From the NCBI GenBank assembly GCA_026413225.1, contig CM048554.1:89693963-89757962 (forward strand): a stretch of 64,000 nucleotides of DNA, written 5' to 3'. This document shows, piece by piece, positions 1-11,803 of the stretch. A model generated the notes under the pieces. The model made no database searches. It saw only the letters and a list, made by a program, of their open reading frames with translations, and was not told the origin of the DNA. Each line of letters opens with the position of its first letter. The stretch's first letter is position 1. The translations under genes were made by a program, and so were the position numbers. Origin of the DNA: Otis tarda. Taxonomy: Eukaryota > Chordata > Aves > Otidiformes > Otididae.

Positions 1-2650
1 AAATGACAGCAAAGGTTTTGTTTTGATTTTCCTAATGAGCCAAGTGACACATCATATCTTCTATATTCAGCTCCAATGAGCTGATGTCATGAGCACTTCA
101 ATAAGCCAGCTTCAACACTTAGGAGATTTTGACCTCATATGATAAATGTAAAATGTGCTTCGGGCAGTATTAATTTGTGAGCACCTGATTTGAAGGATGA
201 AAGGATTTTTTCAGTGCTAGGATTCACCTAGCACTGGCTGAGCTCTTCCTCTCTGAGAACAAAGCCAGTTTAAGCCCTCTCAGGCTGGATAGGGGGAAAA
301 AAAAAAAAAAAAAAAGCAAAAGAGAAAAAAGAAAAAAGAAAGACCCACTCAAAATCTCTCTAGTCACTTTTGAAATTTTAGGCCATTTCCTGCAAATTAC
401 ACTTCCTGAAACATAAATGCAGCACTGCCCGTCCAGCCTGTCAACTGCTACAGACTTTCCAGAAGCACCACTCTCTAAAGTTGTCAACAGAGTATTTTAC
501 AAAGATATACAGTTCTCAAGGAAGCAAGTAACACAGAGATAGCCTTTATTCAGTGCAATAGGCACGCACAACCCTTTTTCAAATTGTTAGACACTTACAG
601 CTGTTCATCAGTAAACCAAATTGTTAGCAATGAAACCATGGAAGAACCGGGTGTTGCAAATTTCCAGACCAAGCCTGCAAAAGACATTGTGAGACTAGAG
701 CATGGAAAGTAAGGCCTTCGGAGACTTCTACTCATGCAAATAATCACTGGACTACACAAACTTTAGAAGTAAATTATTGGAGTTGGAAGAATAAAAAAGA
801 CACTCCAGTTTCAGGGTTTCCCTACCATAATTCTGGGATTAGAGGTCTAGGCTTTAACATCATCACCATATGTAAGATTGTCTCATCTTTTGCTGGTTAA
901 AATATAACCTATTATTTTTATATTTGTTGAATAAACAGAAGCCAGGAAATTCTTTTAAACTTCTATTACTCATGCAGTATTTCCTTATCCTCAGATATTT
1001 AAGAGACTTGTTCTTAAACAAGCAGAGAATGGTTCTTCTGTTCATGTTTTCTCTGTTCTGAGTAGTGCAACCGTTATTGATTTCTCTGACATCTGGGACA
1101 GAGGAGTTGAATTCTGCATTGAGTAAGTGATGAATGCACTTTGGCCTGGAAGTGTTCAGGCTACTGATTCAGTGGATATATTCAGGGTAGGGAGATCAGT
1201 AGGTCTTTACCTTCAAATATTTGGGTTTAAAAATAAAATAAATGAAAAAAAAAATCATTTTTTTACAAAACCTATTTACAGTAGGTTGAGTTTTATTGGA
1301 TTTAAAGACTTATGTTATTTTTGGAAAACAGAAAAAAATCTAAACCAGAAGTCTTCTTTAGTATTAGATATGTATTCAGGCACAAACAACCCTCTCTGTC
1401 TACCTGCCTATGACACGCTATGATATCCTAGTTTTTCAATATTTTCACCCAATAAATAAGATCCTGGTCCTGATGTATTAATAAAACTTGTTTTCCCTAT
1501 GGCATAACAACTACCTACCTTTAGCTGTCAACTAGGTTTTCCCAAGTCAATTAAATAACCATTATTCATCAGAATATGTTTTTTTCTTACAACTGCAGAT
1601 GTTAACTGGCACAAAATACAACAATAATAGTCAAGTATTTGGAGAAATCAGGTAGTTTTCCTTTATCACATAGAATATTTTCTGTCTACATTTAAAAAAA
1701 AAAAAATGGTTCACGAGGTCAAGATCATATTGCTCAAGCATTGCAGGAATCAACAGGGAGAGATTCAGGGACCTGTGTTTCCTCAAATTTGTTATTTTTT
1801 TTAAACTTGCAGCTTCTGTTTTTCTGCATTTTTCAGGGTTGATATAACCAGTGCATAGGTATTAACTATTTTATTTTTTTACCGAGAGGATCTTTACACA
1901 ATGACAGTATTTTTTACCAAAAAAAAAGCAACCAAACCCTAGCCTGGTTGTCTGGTGTAGGAAAACTGCAATAATTATTCTAATTTGGCAAAATCATGTC
2001 TGTAATTTACATGCAGCCTTAGGTTATCATGTCTCTATAACTGCCTTAGTACAAGTCAAAAAGGATACACGTGCATCTATTAAAAATATTCATCTGCCTT
2101 TAGAAGGAATCAGTCATGTTGAGATTAATGAGTTCATGAGCATTGCATCCTTTGCAGGCCCATAGTCTCTGTTATGTTCCATAGCGAGGAAATGAAGTAT
2201 AGGTGCATTTCTGCTTTCAAACTCTAGCCTGTACTAAAAGCAGCTCCCCTCCCTTCTCCTCTGTGTAGGTAACTGGGGTTAATTAGTGCCTGGCTTTGCT
2301 ACCATTCTCACCATCTCAAAAGGGATGGGAAGCAGTTTGCTGGTGTCCATCAGAAAAGAGTCACCAGCACCTACTTCTGTTTTCTTCTGTGGCTCCAAAC
2401 AGATCACTAGAGGAGTTGTTCCTGCTATGTACAGTCTACTTCCATGGGGCTTTCCTCATTGCATGTTCTTCTTTGTATGCAATTTCTTCCTACTTGTTCT
2501 GGCACTAGAAAGAAAAGACTTAGTGCAAGGCAAAATAGAATGTAATTTCCAGAGCTGATACACATACAAGAAAAAAAAAAAGGAGGGTGGAGTGTCTGGT
2601 AAAAGATGAGAGATCAGAAGGTGAATGGAAACCTGCAGAGGTAAAGCTGA
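1..2650. other. Unique AT-rich non-coding stretch
   Basis: No gene recognised. The frames here are short, unrelated to any family I know, and overlap AT-rich low-complexity DNA. A purine tract with about 19 consecutive A lies at roughly 297-341, and a run of 13 A lies near 1692-1704. Another A-rich tract at about 2570-2581 sits shortly before the CR1 element begins. No CR1 or LTR similarity was noticed in this stretch. Confidence 0.6.
297..341. repeat. Poly(A)/purine low-complexity tract
   Basis: About 19 uninterrupted A residues are followed by A-rich sequence with single G or C interruptions. No transposon body was recognised directly upstream on either strand, so this is called a simple repeat and not a retroposon tail. 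Confidence 0.8.
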
Positions 2651-2653
2651 AAT

Positions 2654-4546
2654 GTGGTTAGTGAAGGAGTGGGCAGTCACTACAGAGAACATGCCTATAG
2701 AGGGTGGAAGCGGGGACAGGTAGCCTGGGAGGACTACCGAGTGGCTGTGAGAGCGGCCAGAGATAGGGTGAGGAAGGCTAAAGCCCTGATGGAATCGAAT
2801 CTGGCCAGGGATATAAAAAGTAACAAGAAAAGCTTTTACAGGTATGTAGGGGACAAAAGAAAATCCAAGGAGAATGTAGGCCCCCTCCGGAAGGTAACGG
2901 GTGTCGTGGTTACCCGGGATGTGGAGAAGGCTGAGGTACTCAACGACTTTTTTGCCTCAGTCTTCACTGATAAGGGCTCTTGTCTCCCCACCCAAGCTGT
3001 GGAAGGCACAGGCAGGGACTGTGAGGATGAAGAACCGCCCACAGTGCTCGAAGAGCAGGTTCAGGACCATCTAAGGAACTTGAAGGTGCACAAGTCCATG
3101 GGGCCTGATGAGATCCATCCGCGCGTCCTGAAGGAACTGGCGGATGAAGTTGCCAAGCCACTGGCCATCATATTTGAGAAATCGTGGAGGTCTGGTGAGG
3201 TCCCCGATGACTGGAAGAGAGGGAACATAACCCCCATTTTTAAAAAGGGGAGTAAGGAAGACCCGGGCAACTACAGGCCGGTCAGCCTCACCTCTGTGCC
3301 TGGCAAGGTCATGGAGCAGATTCTCCTGGAAACCATGCTAAGGCACATGGAGAGCAAGGAGGTGGTTGGTGACAGCCAACATGGCTTCACCAAGGGCAGA
3401 TCGTGCCTGACCAATTTGGTGGCCTTTTATGACGGCGTAACAGCATCGGTGGACAAGGGACGGGCAACGGATATCGTCTACCTGGACTTGTGCAAAGCTT
3501 TTGACACTGTCCCGCATGACATCCTTCTCTCTAAACTAGAGAGGCATGGGTTCGATGGATGGACCACTCGGTGGATAAGGAGTTGGCTGGATGGCCGCAC
3601 TCAGAGAGTGGTGGTCAACGGCTCAATGTCCAAGTGGAGACCGGTCACGAGTGGCATCCCTCAGGGGTCCGTGTTGGGCCCGGCCCTGTTCAACATCTTT
3701 GTCGGCGACATGGACAGTGGGATAGAGTGCACCCTCAGCAAGTTTGCCGATGACACCAAGCTGTGTGGTGCCGTCGACTCGCTGGAAGGGAGGGATGCCA
3801 TCCAGAGGGACCTTGACAGGCTGGAGAGGTGGGCCCGTGCCAACCTCATGAAGTTCAACCAGGCCAAGTGCAAGGTCCTGCACCTGGGTCAGGGCAATCC
3901 CAGGCACAAATACAGGCTGGGCGGAGAATGGATTGAGAGCAGCCCTGAGGAGAAAGACTTGGGAGTGCTGGTAGACGAGAGGCTCAACATGAGCGGGCAA
4001 TGCGCCCTTGCGGCCCAGAAGGCCAACCGCATCCTGGGCTGCATCAAGAGGAGTGTGGCCAGCAGGTCGAGGGAGGTGATTCTGCCCCTCTACTCTGCCC
4101 TGGTGAGACCCCACCTGGAGTACTGTGTCCAGTTCTGGAGCCCCCAACACAAGAAGGACATGGACCAGTTGGAAAGGGTCCAGAGGAGGGCCACCAAGAT
4201 GATCAGAGGGCTGGAGCACCTCTCCTATGAGGACAGGCTGAGAGAGTTGGGGCTGTTCAGCCTGGAGAAGAGGAGGCTCCGGGGAGACCTGATAGCAGTC
4301 TTCCAATACCTCAAGGGGGCCTACAGGAAAGATGGGGAGAAACTGTTCAGTAGGGCCTGTTGTGATAGGACAAGGGGTAATGGGTTTAAATTAGAAGGAG
4401 CTAGGTTTAGATTAGATATTAGAAAAAAATTTTTTACAATGAGAGTTGTAGAGCACTGGAACAGGTTGCCCAGAGAGGTGGTGGATGCCCCATCCCTGGA
4501 AGTGTTCAAGGCCAGGCTGGATGAGGCTCTGAGCAACCTGATCTAG
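2654..4546 (+). CDS. CR1 ORF2 C-terminal part: reverse transcriptase
   Basis: A 630-codon frame without internal stops. Reverse transcriptase motifs appear in order: NYRPVSLTS near residue 206, YLDLCKAFD near 276-284 (first catalytic Asp at 278), [11 protein letters not shown] around 330-340, FADD at 364-367 (catalytic Asp pair, F instead of the common Y), and [12 protein letters not shown] shortly after. The C-terminal part ends at a TAG. The N-terminal AP-type endonuclease of a full CR1 ORF2 is absent. The first codon listed is a GTG directly after an in-frame TGA at 2648-2650, so it marks where the frame opens and is not a real start; the first in-frame ATG is near residue 46. The family normally carries out target-primed reverse transcription of its own RNA in the nucleus. 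Expression of this truncated copy is unlikely. Confidence 0.88.
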   Translation: MVSEGVGSHYREHAYRGWKRGQVAWEDYRVAVRAARDRVRKAKALMESNLARDIKSNKKSFYRYVGDKRKSKENVGPLRKVTGVVVTRDVEKAEVLNDFFASVFTDKGSCLPTQAVEGTGRDCEDEEPPTVLEEQVQDHLRNLKVHKSMGPDEIHPRVLKELADEVAKPLAIIFEKSWRSGEVPDDWKRGNITPIFKKGSKEDPGNYRPVSLTSVPGKVMEQILLETMLRHMESKEVVGDSQHGFTKGRSCLTNLVAFYDGVTASVDKGRATDIVYLDLCKAFDTVPHDILLSKLERHGFDGWTTRWIRSWLDGRTQRVVVNGSMSKWRPVTSGIPQGSVLGPALFNIFVGDMDSGIECTLSKFADDTKLCGAVDSLEGRDAIQRDLDRLERWARANLMKFNQAKCKVLHLGQGNPRHKYRLGGEWIESSPEEKDLGVLVDERLNMSGQCALAAQKANRILGCIKRSVASRSREVILPLYSALVRPHLEYCVQFWSPQHKKDMDQLERVQRRATKMIRGLEHLSYEDRLRELGLFSLEKRRLRGDLIAVFQYLKGAYRKDGEKLFSRACCDRTRGNGFKLEGARFRLDIRKKFFTMRVVEHWNRLPREVVDAPSLEVFKARLDEALSNLI

Positions 4547-4640
4547 TCAGGGATGTCCCTGCTCTTGCAGGGGGGTTGGACTAGATGACCTTTGAAGGTC
4601 CCTTCCAACTCTAACCATTCTATGATTCTATGATTCTATG
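2655..4640 (+). mobile_element. CR1 LINE retrotransposon, 5'-truncated, with open RT frame
   Basis: A sense-strand CR1 non-LTR retrotransposon. It starts inside ORF2, downstream of where the endonuclease domain would be, and runs through the reverse transcriptase and C-terminal region to the typical CR1 3' end. The short 3' UTR after the ORF2 stop contains GGACTAGATGACCTTTGAAG and ends in about three ATTCTATG-type octamers at 4617-4640, with no poly(A). 5' truncation is normal for LINE insertions primed from the 3' end. The 5' boundary is approximate: clear CR1-like coding begins near 2690. This is the most intact CR1 in the window, suggesting a younger insertion than the other fragments. It lacks an endonuclease and 5' UTR, so it is presumably immobile on its own. 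Confidence 0.95.
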
Positions 4641-5717
4641 CAGCTCTGTAGTGGCATCAACAGTTAGCAGAAATCTAGGCAGCTCTGAAGGATGAGGTAG
4701 GAGGAGGTGTGTGTAGGAGAAAGGTGCTCACAGCTGGAACGGCCAGGGTCAAGAAGGCAGCTGAGCTCCTAATGCTGTATAGTTGTGAAGAGAGACCGGG
4801 GAATTTCTGGAAAATTGACCTGGATCTGGCCCTGAGCAGCCTGGTTTACCATTGTATCTGGACTTAACTTGGAAGTTGGCCCTGCTTTGAATGAGCTTTG
4901 GATCATATGGTTCTAGACATTCCTTCTAACCTAAATTATCATATGTTACTGTGATTTTAGTGGGCACTGCCACTTCATTGGGCTATATATTATATATATA
5001 TAGCCCAACGTTGGACCCCTTCATTGGAGTCTATATATAGAGTCAGATTCCATAATAAAAGCACATTCCCTCCTAAAAGAAAGAAACAGGGAGCAATGTC
5101 TTGGATTACCTGTCTTTTCACAGGTGTCTGAGGAACCTCTGCTACTCCTCATTCCTTCCATTCATGACTCATTGCCTTCACATCATTCCCCACCTCCTCC
5201 TCATTAACATAATCTAGAAATGTCCTTTCTAGCTCTGTCCATCTCCACCCTCTCATGAGACATTTAGGAACCCTCCAAATGGAAAATCTTGGATTTGTGT
5301 TTCTCGTGGAGTTCAACCACCCGGGCTCACGGGCACGCTAGGTGCAGTTTTTGACCTATCTGAACTGTGAACATCAGAAAGGCTTCTAAGCTCCTACGTT
5401 CAGATGTGCTCCCTGGACATGTCTCAGCCTTTCACAAGTTTCCAATTCATGGCTTCTGTGGCTATAGCTCATGTGGTAGAGAAAATTTGGAAAATAGCAG
5501 CTACATTTGTAAAGAAGTATGCAAATAAATGTTATAGTTTCTTATTCTTCAGTACAGAAATGGGTGGATATCTAATTATCTTAATGACACAGAACAAGTA
5601 ATACAAAACATGATTTTTTTTTTTTCCTAGATTCAAATAAGGGACAATCCAAGGAGCTTTTTCTGGATGGGAACAGTGAGAAATTAGTGCAGCTGCTTCA
5701 GATTTTCACTATGCCAT
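4641..5717. other. Unique non-coding stretch between CR1 and LTR A1
   Basis: No gene or known repeat recognised. It contains a 31-bp AT-rich palindrome (4978-5008) and, about 30 bp further, a second TATATATAG-containing copy of the CTTCATTGG context. Confidence 0.6.
4978..5008. repeat. 31-bp near-perfect palindrome
   Basis: The arms TTGGGCTATATAT and ATATATAGCCCAA are exact reverse complements (13 bp each) around a short AT centre. It could extrude as a cruciform or fold as an RNA hairpin. The CTTCATTGG preceding it recurs just downstream before another CTATATATAG, suggesting a small local duplication. No function can be assigned. Confidence 0.85.
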
Positions 5718-5846
5718 TGTTCTGGTTTTGTTTGGTGAGGGGGGCCCTAAGGTGGTAGCTTCTGTAGGAAACTGCTAGAAGTCGCTCCCCTTTGTTCAGT
5801 GGACTCGGCCGGGCCTAGGGCGGACCCACTGCTGGCCAAGGCCAAG

Positions 5847-5899
5847 CCAATTGGTAGCAGAATGTTCCGTGATAACGCCTCTGCGATAACGTATTTAAG
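5847..5899 (+). promoter_or_regulatory. Putative LTR promoter elements (CCAAT box and TATA-like motif), copy A1
   Basis: CCAATTGG at 5847-5854 is followed about 40 bp later by GTATTTAAG at 5891-5899, a conventional spacing for a retroviral U3 promoter. Two GATAACG motifs lie between them. The same arrangement occurs in A2 (12671-12722, minus strand) and A3 (24547-24599). Promoter activity is inferred only from motif order and conservation. Confidence 0.5.
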
Positions 5900-6174
5900 A
5901 AGGGGAAAACAGAAAAAAAATAAAGGAGAAGATGTGAAGCAGCTGAGCAGGGGCAGAGAGGGGGAAGTGAGAGCCTTGTGGGCCTTGCAGGCCTCACCCT
6001 CTGGCCTCCCGCCGGGCAGCTGACTGGGCCCAACTTGGCCCGACCTCGCTGCAAGAAGTGGAGAGGAGATGAGAAGTGAACGAGATGTAAAAAGGATCCT
6101 AAGAGGTGTCTGCCAGCCTGTTGTGAGGAACGGCTGCAGACACCAAGGTCAGTGAAGAAGGAGGGGGAGGAGTA

Positions 6175-6324
6175 ATGTGGCTCCTGGCCAAGATTCCCCT
6201 GCAGCCTGTGGTGACGACCATGGTAGAGCAGGTTGCCCCTCTGCAGCCCACGGAGGTCCACGGAGGAGCAGAGATCCACTTGGAGCCCATGAAGGACCCC
6301 ACACCAGGGAAGGTGGATGCCTGA
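6175..6324 (+). CDS. Small sense ORF inside LTR A1 (49 codons), uncertain coding
   Basis: The frame runs from ATG to TGA with no stop. Homologous ORFs with identical start, stop and length lie in A2 (12338-12487, minus) and A3 (24878-25027). An internal ATG at codon 16 has a strong Kozak context (ACCATGG) in all three copies. The product would be a short peptide containing two LQP/LEP-type repeats and no recognised domain. Replacement differences between copies outnumber silent ones, so purifying selection is not evident and this may simply be an open GC-rich tract. Confidence 0.25.
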   Translation: MWLLAKIPLQPVVTTMVEQVAPLQPTEVHGGAEIHLEPMKDPTPGKVDA

Positions 6325-6650
6325 AGGTGGCTGTGGCCCGCTGGGGCAGCTGTTCTGGAGGGACTGCACCCCCTGGAAGAGATGACCCACGCCAGAGCAG
6401 TTTTACGAAGGACTGTGGCGTATGGGTGGGATCCCACGCTGGAGCAGCGGAGGAATGTGAGGAGTTCTTCACCCAACTATGAAGCAGTGGTGTAAAACAA
6501 TGCGTGATGAACTGACTGCAATCCCCATTCCCTCTTCCCCCCTGTGCCACTCGGAGGGGGAAGGTAGTAGAGATAATGTTAAGCTCAGGAAGAGGGAGGG
6601 GTGGGGGGAGGTTATCTTGTTCCCTGTCTCATTATCCTGCTAGTTTTAGA

Positions 6651-6656
6651 AATAAA
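6651..6656 (+). terminator. Putative LTR polyadenylation signal, copy A1
   Basis: An AATAAA hexamer sits in a conserved context (TTTTAGAAATAAATGAATAG), about 180 bp before the LTR end. It is also present in A3 (25369-25374), and in A2 as TTTATT on the plus strand (11988-11993). Confidence 0.5.
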
Positions 6657-8641
6657 TGAATAGTTTTCCCCAAGACCAGTCTGTTTTGCCCATGATGGTA
6701 ACTTTAAGGATTTTCTCCCTGTCCTTATCTCAGACCTTGAGCCGTTTTTCTTATATCATCTCCTCCTATTCTCTCGGAGGGTGGGGGGAGTGAAAGAGAG
6801 ACTGCGTAGTCTGGTCCCGATCGGGGCTGAACTACAACACTCCCTCTTCATAGAGTATCCAGAAAACAATAAAATGAAAAGGAGCCTCCTGAGAAATCCT
6901 GGAGGAGAGAAGTAGACTTACATCACCTGAGAGCACTTGGCTGAGAGCTTGAGATAAACACGTTCTTTCTCCCTTACCTGTATCTCAGGCAGATATTTCA
7001 TCCTCCTGTAGTTCAGCAGCTGATTTGACTTAGGTGTCTAAGTATTTAATGTCCTAGCATCCAAAGCTGCCCCTCGGACTGTCTCGCACTTCATGCATCT
7101 GTCATGGTCATTTGTGTCACTGCCATCTTTGGGCAGGTAACCTTCTTTCAGTACTCCTGAGACAACAGATGGCCAGCAATAGGTACTAAGGATGCTCAAT
7201 GTGCCTGGCAAAATTTGTCCCAGTACTGATGAAAAACATTCCTTGTCATCCCCATACTAGTACTGTAGAGCCTGGGCTCTGAGCAGTTGGTAGCTGTGGA
7301 TGAGGGCCAGGATATAACACCAACTTGGGGGACAGGAGTACCTGGACTACCTCTAAGCACGTTGTCCTGGGATGCATGGTGGGATATAATACCTTACCGG
7401 ACCTTCAGCTCAGACTACAGGGTAAGCATGGGTGTACTAGTAGTGCTACCTAGCACGGAGCATAGGACTATACTCACAGTATTTTATTGCTTCTAGCTTC
7501 TTTGCAGCTACGTCAGGGATTTCCACGAGACTTTGTGTGGTTCCTAGTACCTGTTTAAATGCTGTAAGAGTATATGGGCATAGGAGGATAGGAAGGCAGT
7601 ATATTGCAGAATTGCACATGTCATGACACTTGAATTTCAGCATCAAAGCAGATAACCTCTCACATGCAAGGATTTTTTTTTTTTTCCTGGATGATTTTCA
7701 TTGTGCAGGGTTCTAAATTCCTCAAGTCTCAGAAAATAAACTATTCTCTAAGTTTCGTTTCTATTATGAAAAACTTTTATTTTCAAAAATACTGTAACTG
7801 TTTCAAGCTACCTTCCACTAAATAATTAATATCTTTATATGAACTATATTTCCTCCAAGATAAATACATCAGTGTTTTCAGTGAGACTTAGCTCTCTCAC
7901 TTCACTCTAAGTCCCTACAGTGCTATAAAACTTCTCTTGCCACCCACCCTTTTCCAGTGAAATACCCAGAGTGGCTTGTGACTCTGGTCACTGCTCCAGT
8001 TTTTGTTGGAAGTTTTTTCCTCTCCTTTTTTTTCCTGTTTTCTTCAGTATCTTAATAAAACAGTGGATAAAGGTGATGAGGGATATATATAGCTTCATTG
8101 CATTTTTTTTAGCTTTACATTAGATCTCTCAAATCCATTATGGGAAATAAAATTTTTAAAAGTTAATATAAGAACACTTTGAACAATTATTTGATTTGCA
8201 GAGACTGTCATTCTCTTCTCACTTACATGGCTTTATTTTGGTGTAAATTTCACTGAAACACAAAGCATACCACCATTAATTCAGGTTGTCCTATTAATTC
8301 TCAAAAGTAACACTTCTACACACTGCTTTCAAGGAGGGTTATGTAGTGCATCCTAGAAGAAGTTCATTTCTTCACAGTAGAATAGTGAGAGACAGCCACT
8401 AGCTGTGTCTATAGGACTTCATCTCTAGGCTCAAGTTTTACTCAACCATATCTGACCCAGTCACTCTTATTTCTCCTTATAATTAAAAAAAGGCTTGCAG
8501 GATTTATAAGGTTTAATTCATGTCATTTTATAGTAGATATTCGAAACAGATCAAAATACCTGAAAAGCATCTATTTCTCTCTACAGAATAGAGGGAGCTT
8601 CAGCTGACCATCCCAATGTAGAAGTCTGCAGTATGGAGTTA

Positions 8642-8698
8642 TGCAAGACATATTTCACCTCAAGTGTCAAAACACTTGAGGTGAAATAGGGAATTGCA
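8642..8698. repeat. Strong inverted repeat (17-bp perfect stem, 4-nt loop, extended arms)
   Basis: TATTTCACCTCAAGTGT at 8651-8667 is exactly reverse-complemented at 8672-8688, around a CAAA loop. Outside the stem, TGCAA (8642-8646) can pair with TTGCA (about 8694-8698) across a small internal loop, giving a hairpin of about 57 nt. It is shorter than a typical pre-miRNA and matches no miRNA I recognise. It may be a palindromic mutation product or an RNA hairpin. Confidence 0.85.
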
Positions 8699-11600
8699 CA
8701 TTACCTTTAATTGCCATGAGCAGTTCAGTTCTTCCAAGCCACAGAGGAGATATGTGCAGTTACAGACAGCGACTGTGCTTAGGGGGTGGTATGAAGACAG
8801 CTGGGAATCCTCTCTCCAAGAACTTTAGAAACAGAGCTCCAAAGCAGTGAATGGAGATTAGTGGAGAAAGTTTGTACAAAATCAGAACAATAGCAAACAT
8901 CAGAGGCAAAAATCACATTTTCCAAATTCTCTAAGGAACCTATTGACCTAATTTGCCTCTCTCAGCAGTAACTCACATCTATTAGGTTCTTACCGATCTT
9001 TGAGGGTTATTGTGCCACAAATGCCTAAATCTCTAGAGTATAATTTAGAATGTAACTGATATCCTCTATTAACATATGTAAGATGATCATGCAGCAAAAA
9101 AGAGGGAGGTAATGTAAAAAAAGACAGGACATTACTGAAAAACCTGTGGGATTTTCTTATACATTGGTTTATATTGAGATAAATTATGCAAGTAATACAG
9201 AACATGCATGTATCATTCTTATGCGTAACACTTCCATCTGTGAGACCACATGCCAGTGTATGCAATCTACCGCTTACCCATTGCTGACAAAAGCAGCAGT
9301 GGGTAAATCCATACATTTACTCCACTGTGGCATCAGTCACAAACATACTACAAAAATCTGGTTTTGGAAAATGTCTCTAGCCTTTTATCATTACTACTGC
9401 CAGCAGGATGCAACATAAAACCTTCTGAAAAATAGTGTAATCATAAAAATGCACAGAAGATTATACTAACAATTCAGAATGAATAGGCTTTTGCCATGAA
9501 AATCATGCTGGTGCTGAAAAAAAATGTACTTTTACAAAAAGTCAATGATGATTCATTATTTTACAAGAGCAACTGGAGTAGGGATTACAATAATGGAATC
9601 AATGACAAAAGCTGTTCAGTTTACATATTTATGTTTCGGCTTTTTTTAATCAGCAGCAGAATAACATAACCCTGAGGTTCAGTCTGGTGCCAGAAGAGCT
9701 CTTGAAGTCTCCAGTTGATCACATTATGTGAGATGACAAGAAAAACTGTGATGTTTTCAAGAAGCAAGCATGAATACATGTTTTAAAAAGTGGACGTTTG
9801 GTTACCTTTACTGGAAGGTTACAGAAATACAGAAATTACCAGCTCTCCCTCAGGATTCTGGCAGATAGATCACGTACAGATCACATAGACACCTTAGAGG
9901 AGCTACCCAAAAACAGTTGCTGTTATTCCTATGCTGTACTTTAGGAACATTAATTTGGGCAATGGCAAAGGTGACAAACGATGTATGCATGACCTGTGGT
10001 ATGCCACAAAAGCTTTGCTCCTGAATGTAGTGAACTGAACAGTTTTAACTTCCTGAGTTTTCAAGTCATCAAAACTATTTTTAAAAACCTGCTACTTGTG
10101 TGTTTCAAGTAAAGCAACTTGCTCAGATGTGGCTTAGAATTCCTCCAAATAGTGTTTTCCTTTTACTTATATTTATTTATTTAAGCAATTAATAAACATA
10201 TTCTCATATGTTACAATAAACAAACCAACCTACTGATTTAATATAACTTTGTTGTAGTGCTAGTGGGGCTACTGAACCATTAGAAAAGTGAGGAAAAGGG
10301 GTCTGTGGAAAAAGTCAATGCTGTTTTCCTTAGAAAATAACGTAAGAATGACTGTACATCATCAGTCTAAAGGCTGACCTCTACAGAGGCCAGTAGTGGA
10401 TGCTCCTGGGAACACCAAAACCCTGGCAAGTATGGAGTGACCCTTTCACTGGCATGTTTTGCTAATTTCCAGCAATCTGGTTCAGGACACTTAGGAGCCA
10501 AAATTTTATCCGGACTGTCATATTTAGTATCCATCAATGGATATATTTAAAGATTATATCTATTTTTTTTTTAAATACATTGTTAGCTTTGACATTCACG
10601 GAACCTTTTGGAAACAAACTCCACAATTTAAAAACTGTTTCATTCTCTTAGTGTGCATGTCCCAAGGATTTAATGCATTTATAGGGTGCATAAATATGTT
10701 TGTTGCTTGAGGCGCAACAAAGCTTGGGAAAAGCTGAATGCAGGTAAAGCAAGCATAACTTGCATTAGTTCTAGTAAGGTTATATCCTTGTAATGTAAAC
10801 AAAGTACCTCCTGTTTGCTTCTTGTGAGATTGTGATGAGCTTGAGGAAAATCAGCTTGACAAGCAATCTCAGTACGTAGTTCAAGACAAGTTTTCAGTTA
10901 CTGCAGCTTTGGCCTGATGAGGACTGAGTCAAGCTGAGAAAGAAATATTTTAAAATGTGCTTTAGATAATCTTTTATTTAAACAAGAATTTCCACTTTTT
11001 AAAATTATTTGTATGTTTTGGAATATGTTTATGGCCAAATTGATTCACAATCCCTTGTTGGCTTTCCACCTCCAGAGTTTCAAAAGCTTTGTGGAGGGAA
11101 GCAGAAGTCTAAAACTTGGCTACCACAATCTTTACTGACATGTAAGAGGTGATCTGGTTAGTGTTGTCTCTAGCCTCGTTTGACCACTGAGGACAAAAAA
11201 CATCTGAGTTACACTAGGAGGCCTTTGGTCAGAGTCCAGTAATAGATTCATGGCCAGATGCCTTACCTACTTCATAGACCATGACTGACGAATGGCCATA
11301 TAAATGTTAACATTCAGCCTTAGTGGATTCAGCTGCTCCCAATCAGCTGGAAAATGCTACCAAAAACTTTGTTCACATTAAATATCTTACGATACTCAAA
11401 GCCTGACTTATTTTCTCTTCACTGTGAAACATGGACAAGAGAAGATCACTTTTGTAAGGGATAAAAGCTGTGATAGTCTTGTTGCACAGTACTTAGCTGT
11501 AGTCATTGGTTCCTAACAGAGACAAGCAGAAGGCTCAGACTGAAAATTAATGCTTTTCTGAATGACCACACTTAGTAGCTAGGAAATTAAAAAGCACAAA

Positions 11601-11798
11601 GGAGTGCTCTCTATCACTGGATCTGGACTCAGCACTTATTCAGTTGTCCTGGTACAGTTTTGCCTTAGGCCAATTAGCAGCCTCACAAGTAATTCCTGGG
11701 CATAGTTTGTCAGCTAGCAAGCACCAGAAACCACTCCTAGTATCAGTCTAGATGTATCCATCATATTTGGTAGGGTAGGACTGTTTAATACACAACGC

Positions 11799-11803
11799 AC
11801 AAG
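11799..11803. repeat. Target-site duplication of LTR A2 (left)
   Basis: CAAGG directly abuts the LTR end and is repeated exactly at 12852-12856 on the other side. Confidence 0.9.

Larger units (their letters stand above)
5718..6839 (+). mobile_element. Solo LTR, avian ERV family A, copy A1
   Basis: A 1,122-bp element beginning TGTTCTGGTTTTG and ending GGGGCTGAACTACAACA (TG...CA termini). It matches copies A2 and A3 end to end. Its features include a CCAATTGG palindrome at 5847-5854, TATA-like GTATTTAAG at 5891-5899, a GC-rich centre, AATAAA at 6651-6656, and a conserved 3' region with GGTCCCGATCGGGGCTGAAC. No internal retroviral sequence adjoins it, so it is a solo LTR. The 5-bp flanks differ (GCCAT versus CTCCC), unlike A2 and A3, which have perfect duplications. 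The ERVL-like assignment is inferred from general appearance and the 5-bp duplications of the sister copies. Confidence 0.88.
6840..11803. other. Unique AT-rich non-coding stretch
   Basis: No gene, CR1 or LTR recognised. Frames are at most about 108 codons and overlap on both strands without recognisable domains. The one distinctive structure is the hairpin at 8642-8698. T-runs occur near 7674-7685. Confidence 0.6.

Noticed and set aside
3623..4306. 227-codon minus-strand frame within the CR1
   Set aside because: It is the shadow of the intact CR1 reverse transcriptase frame on the opposite strand.
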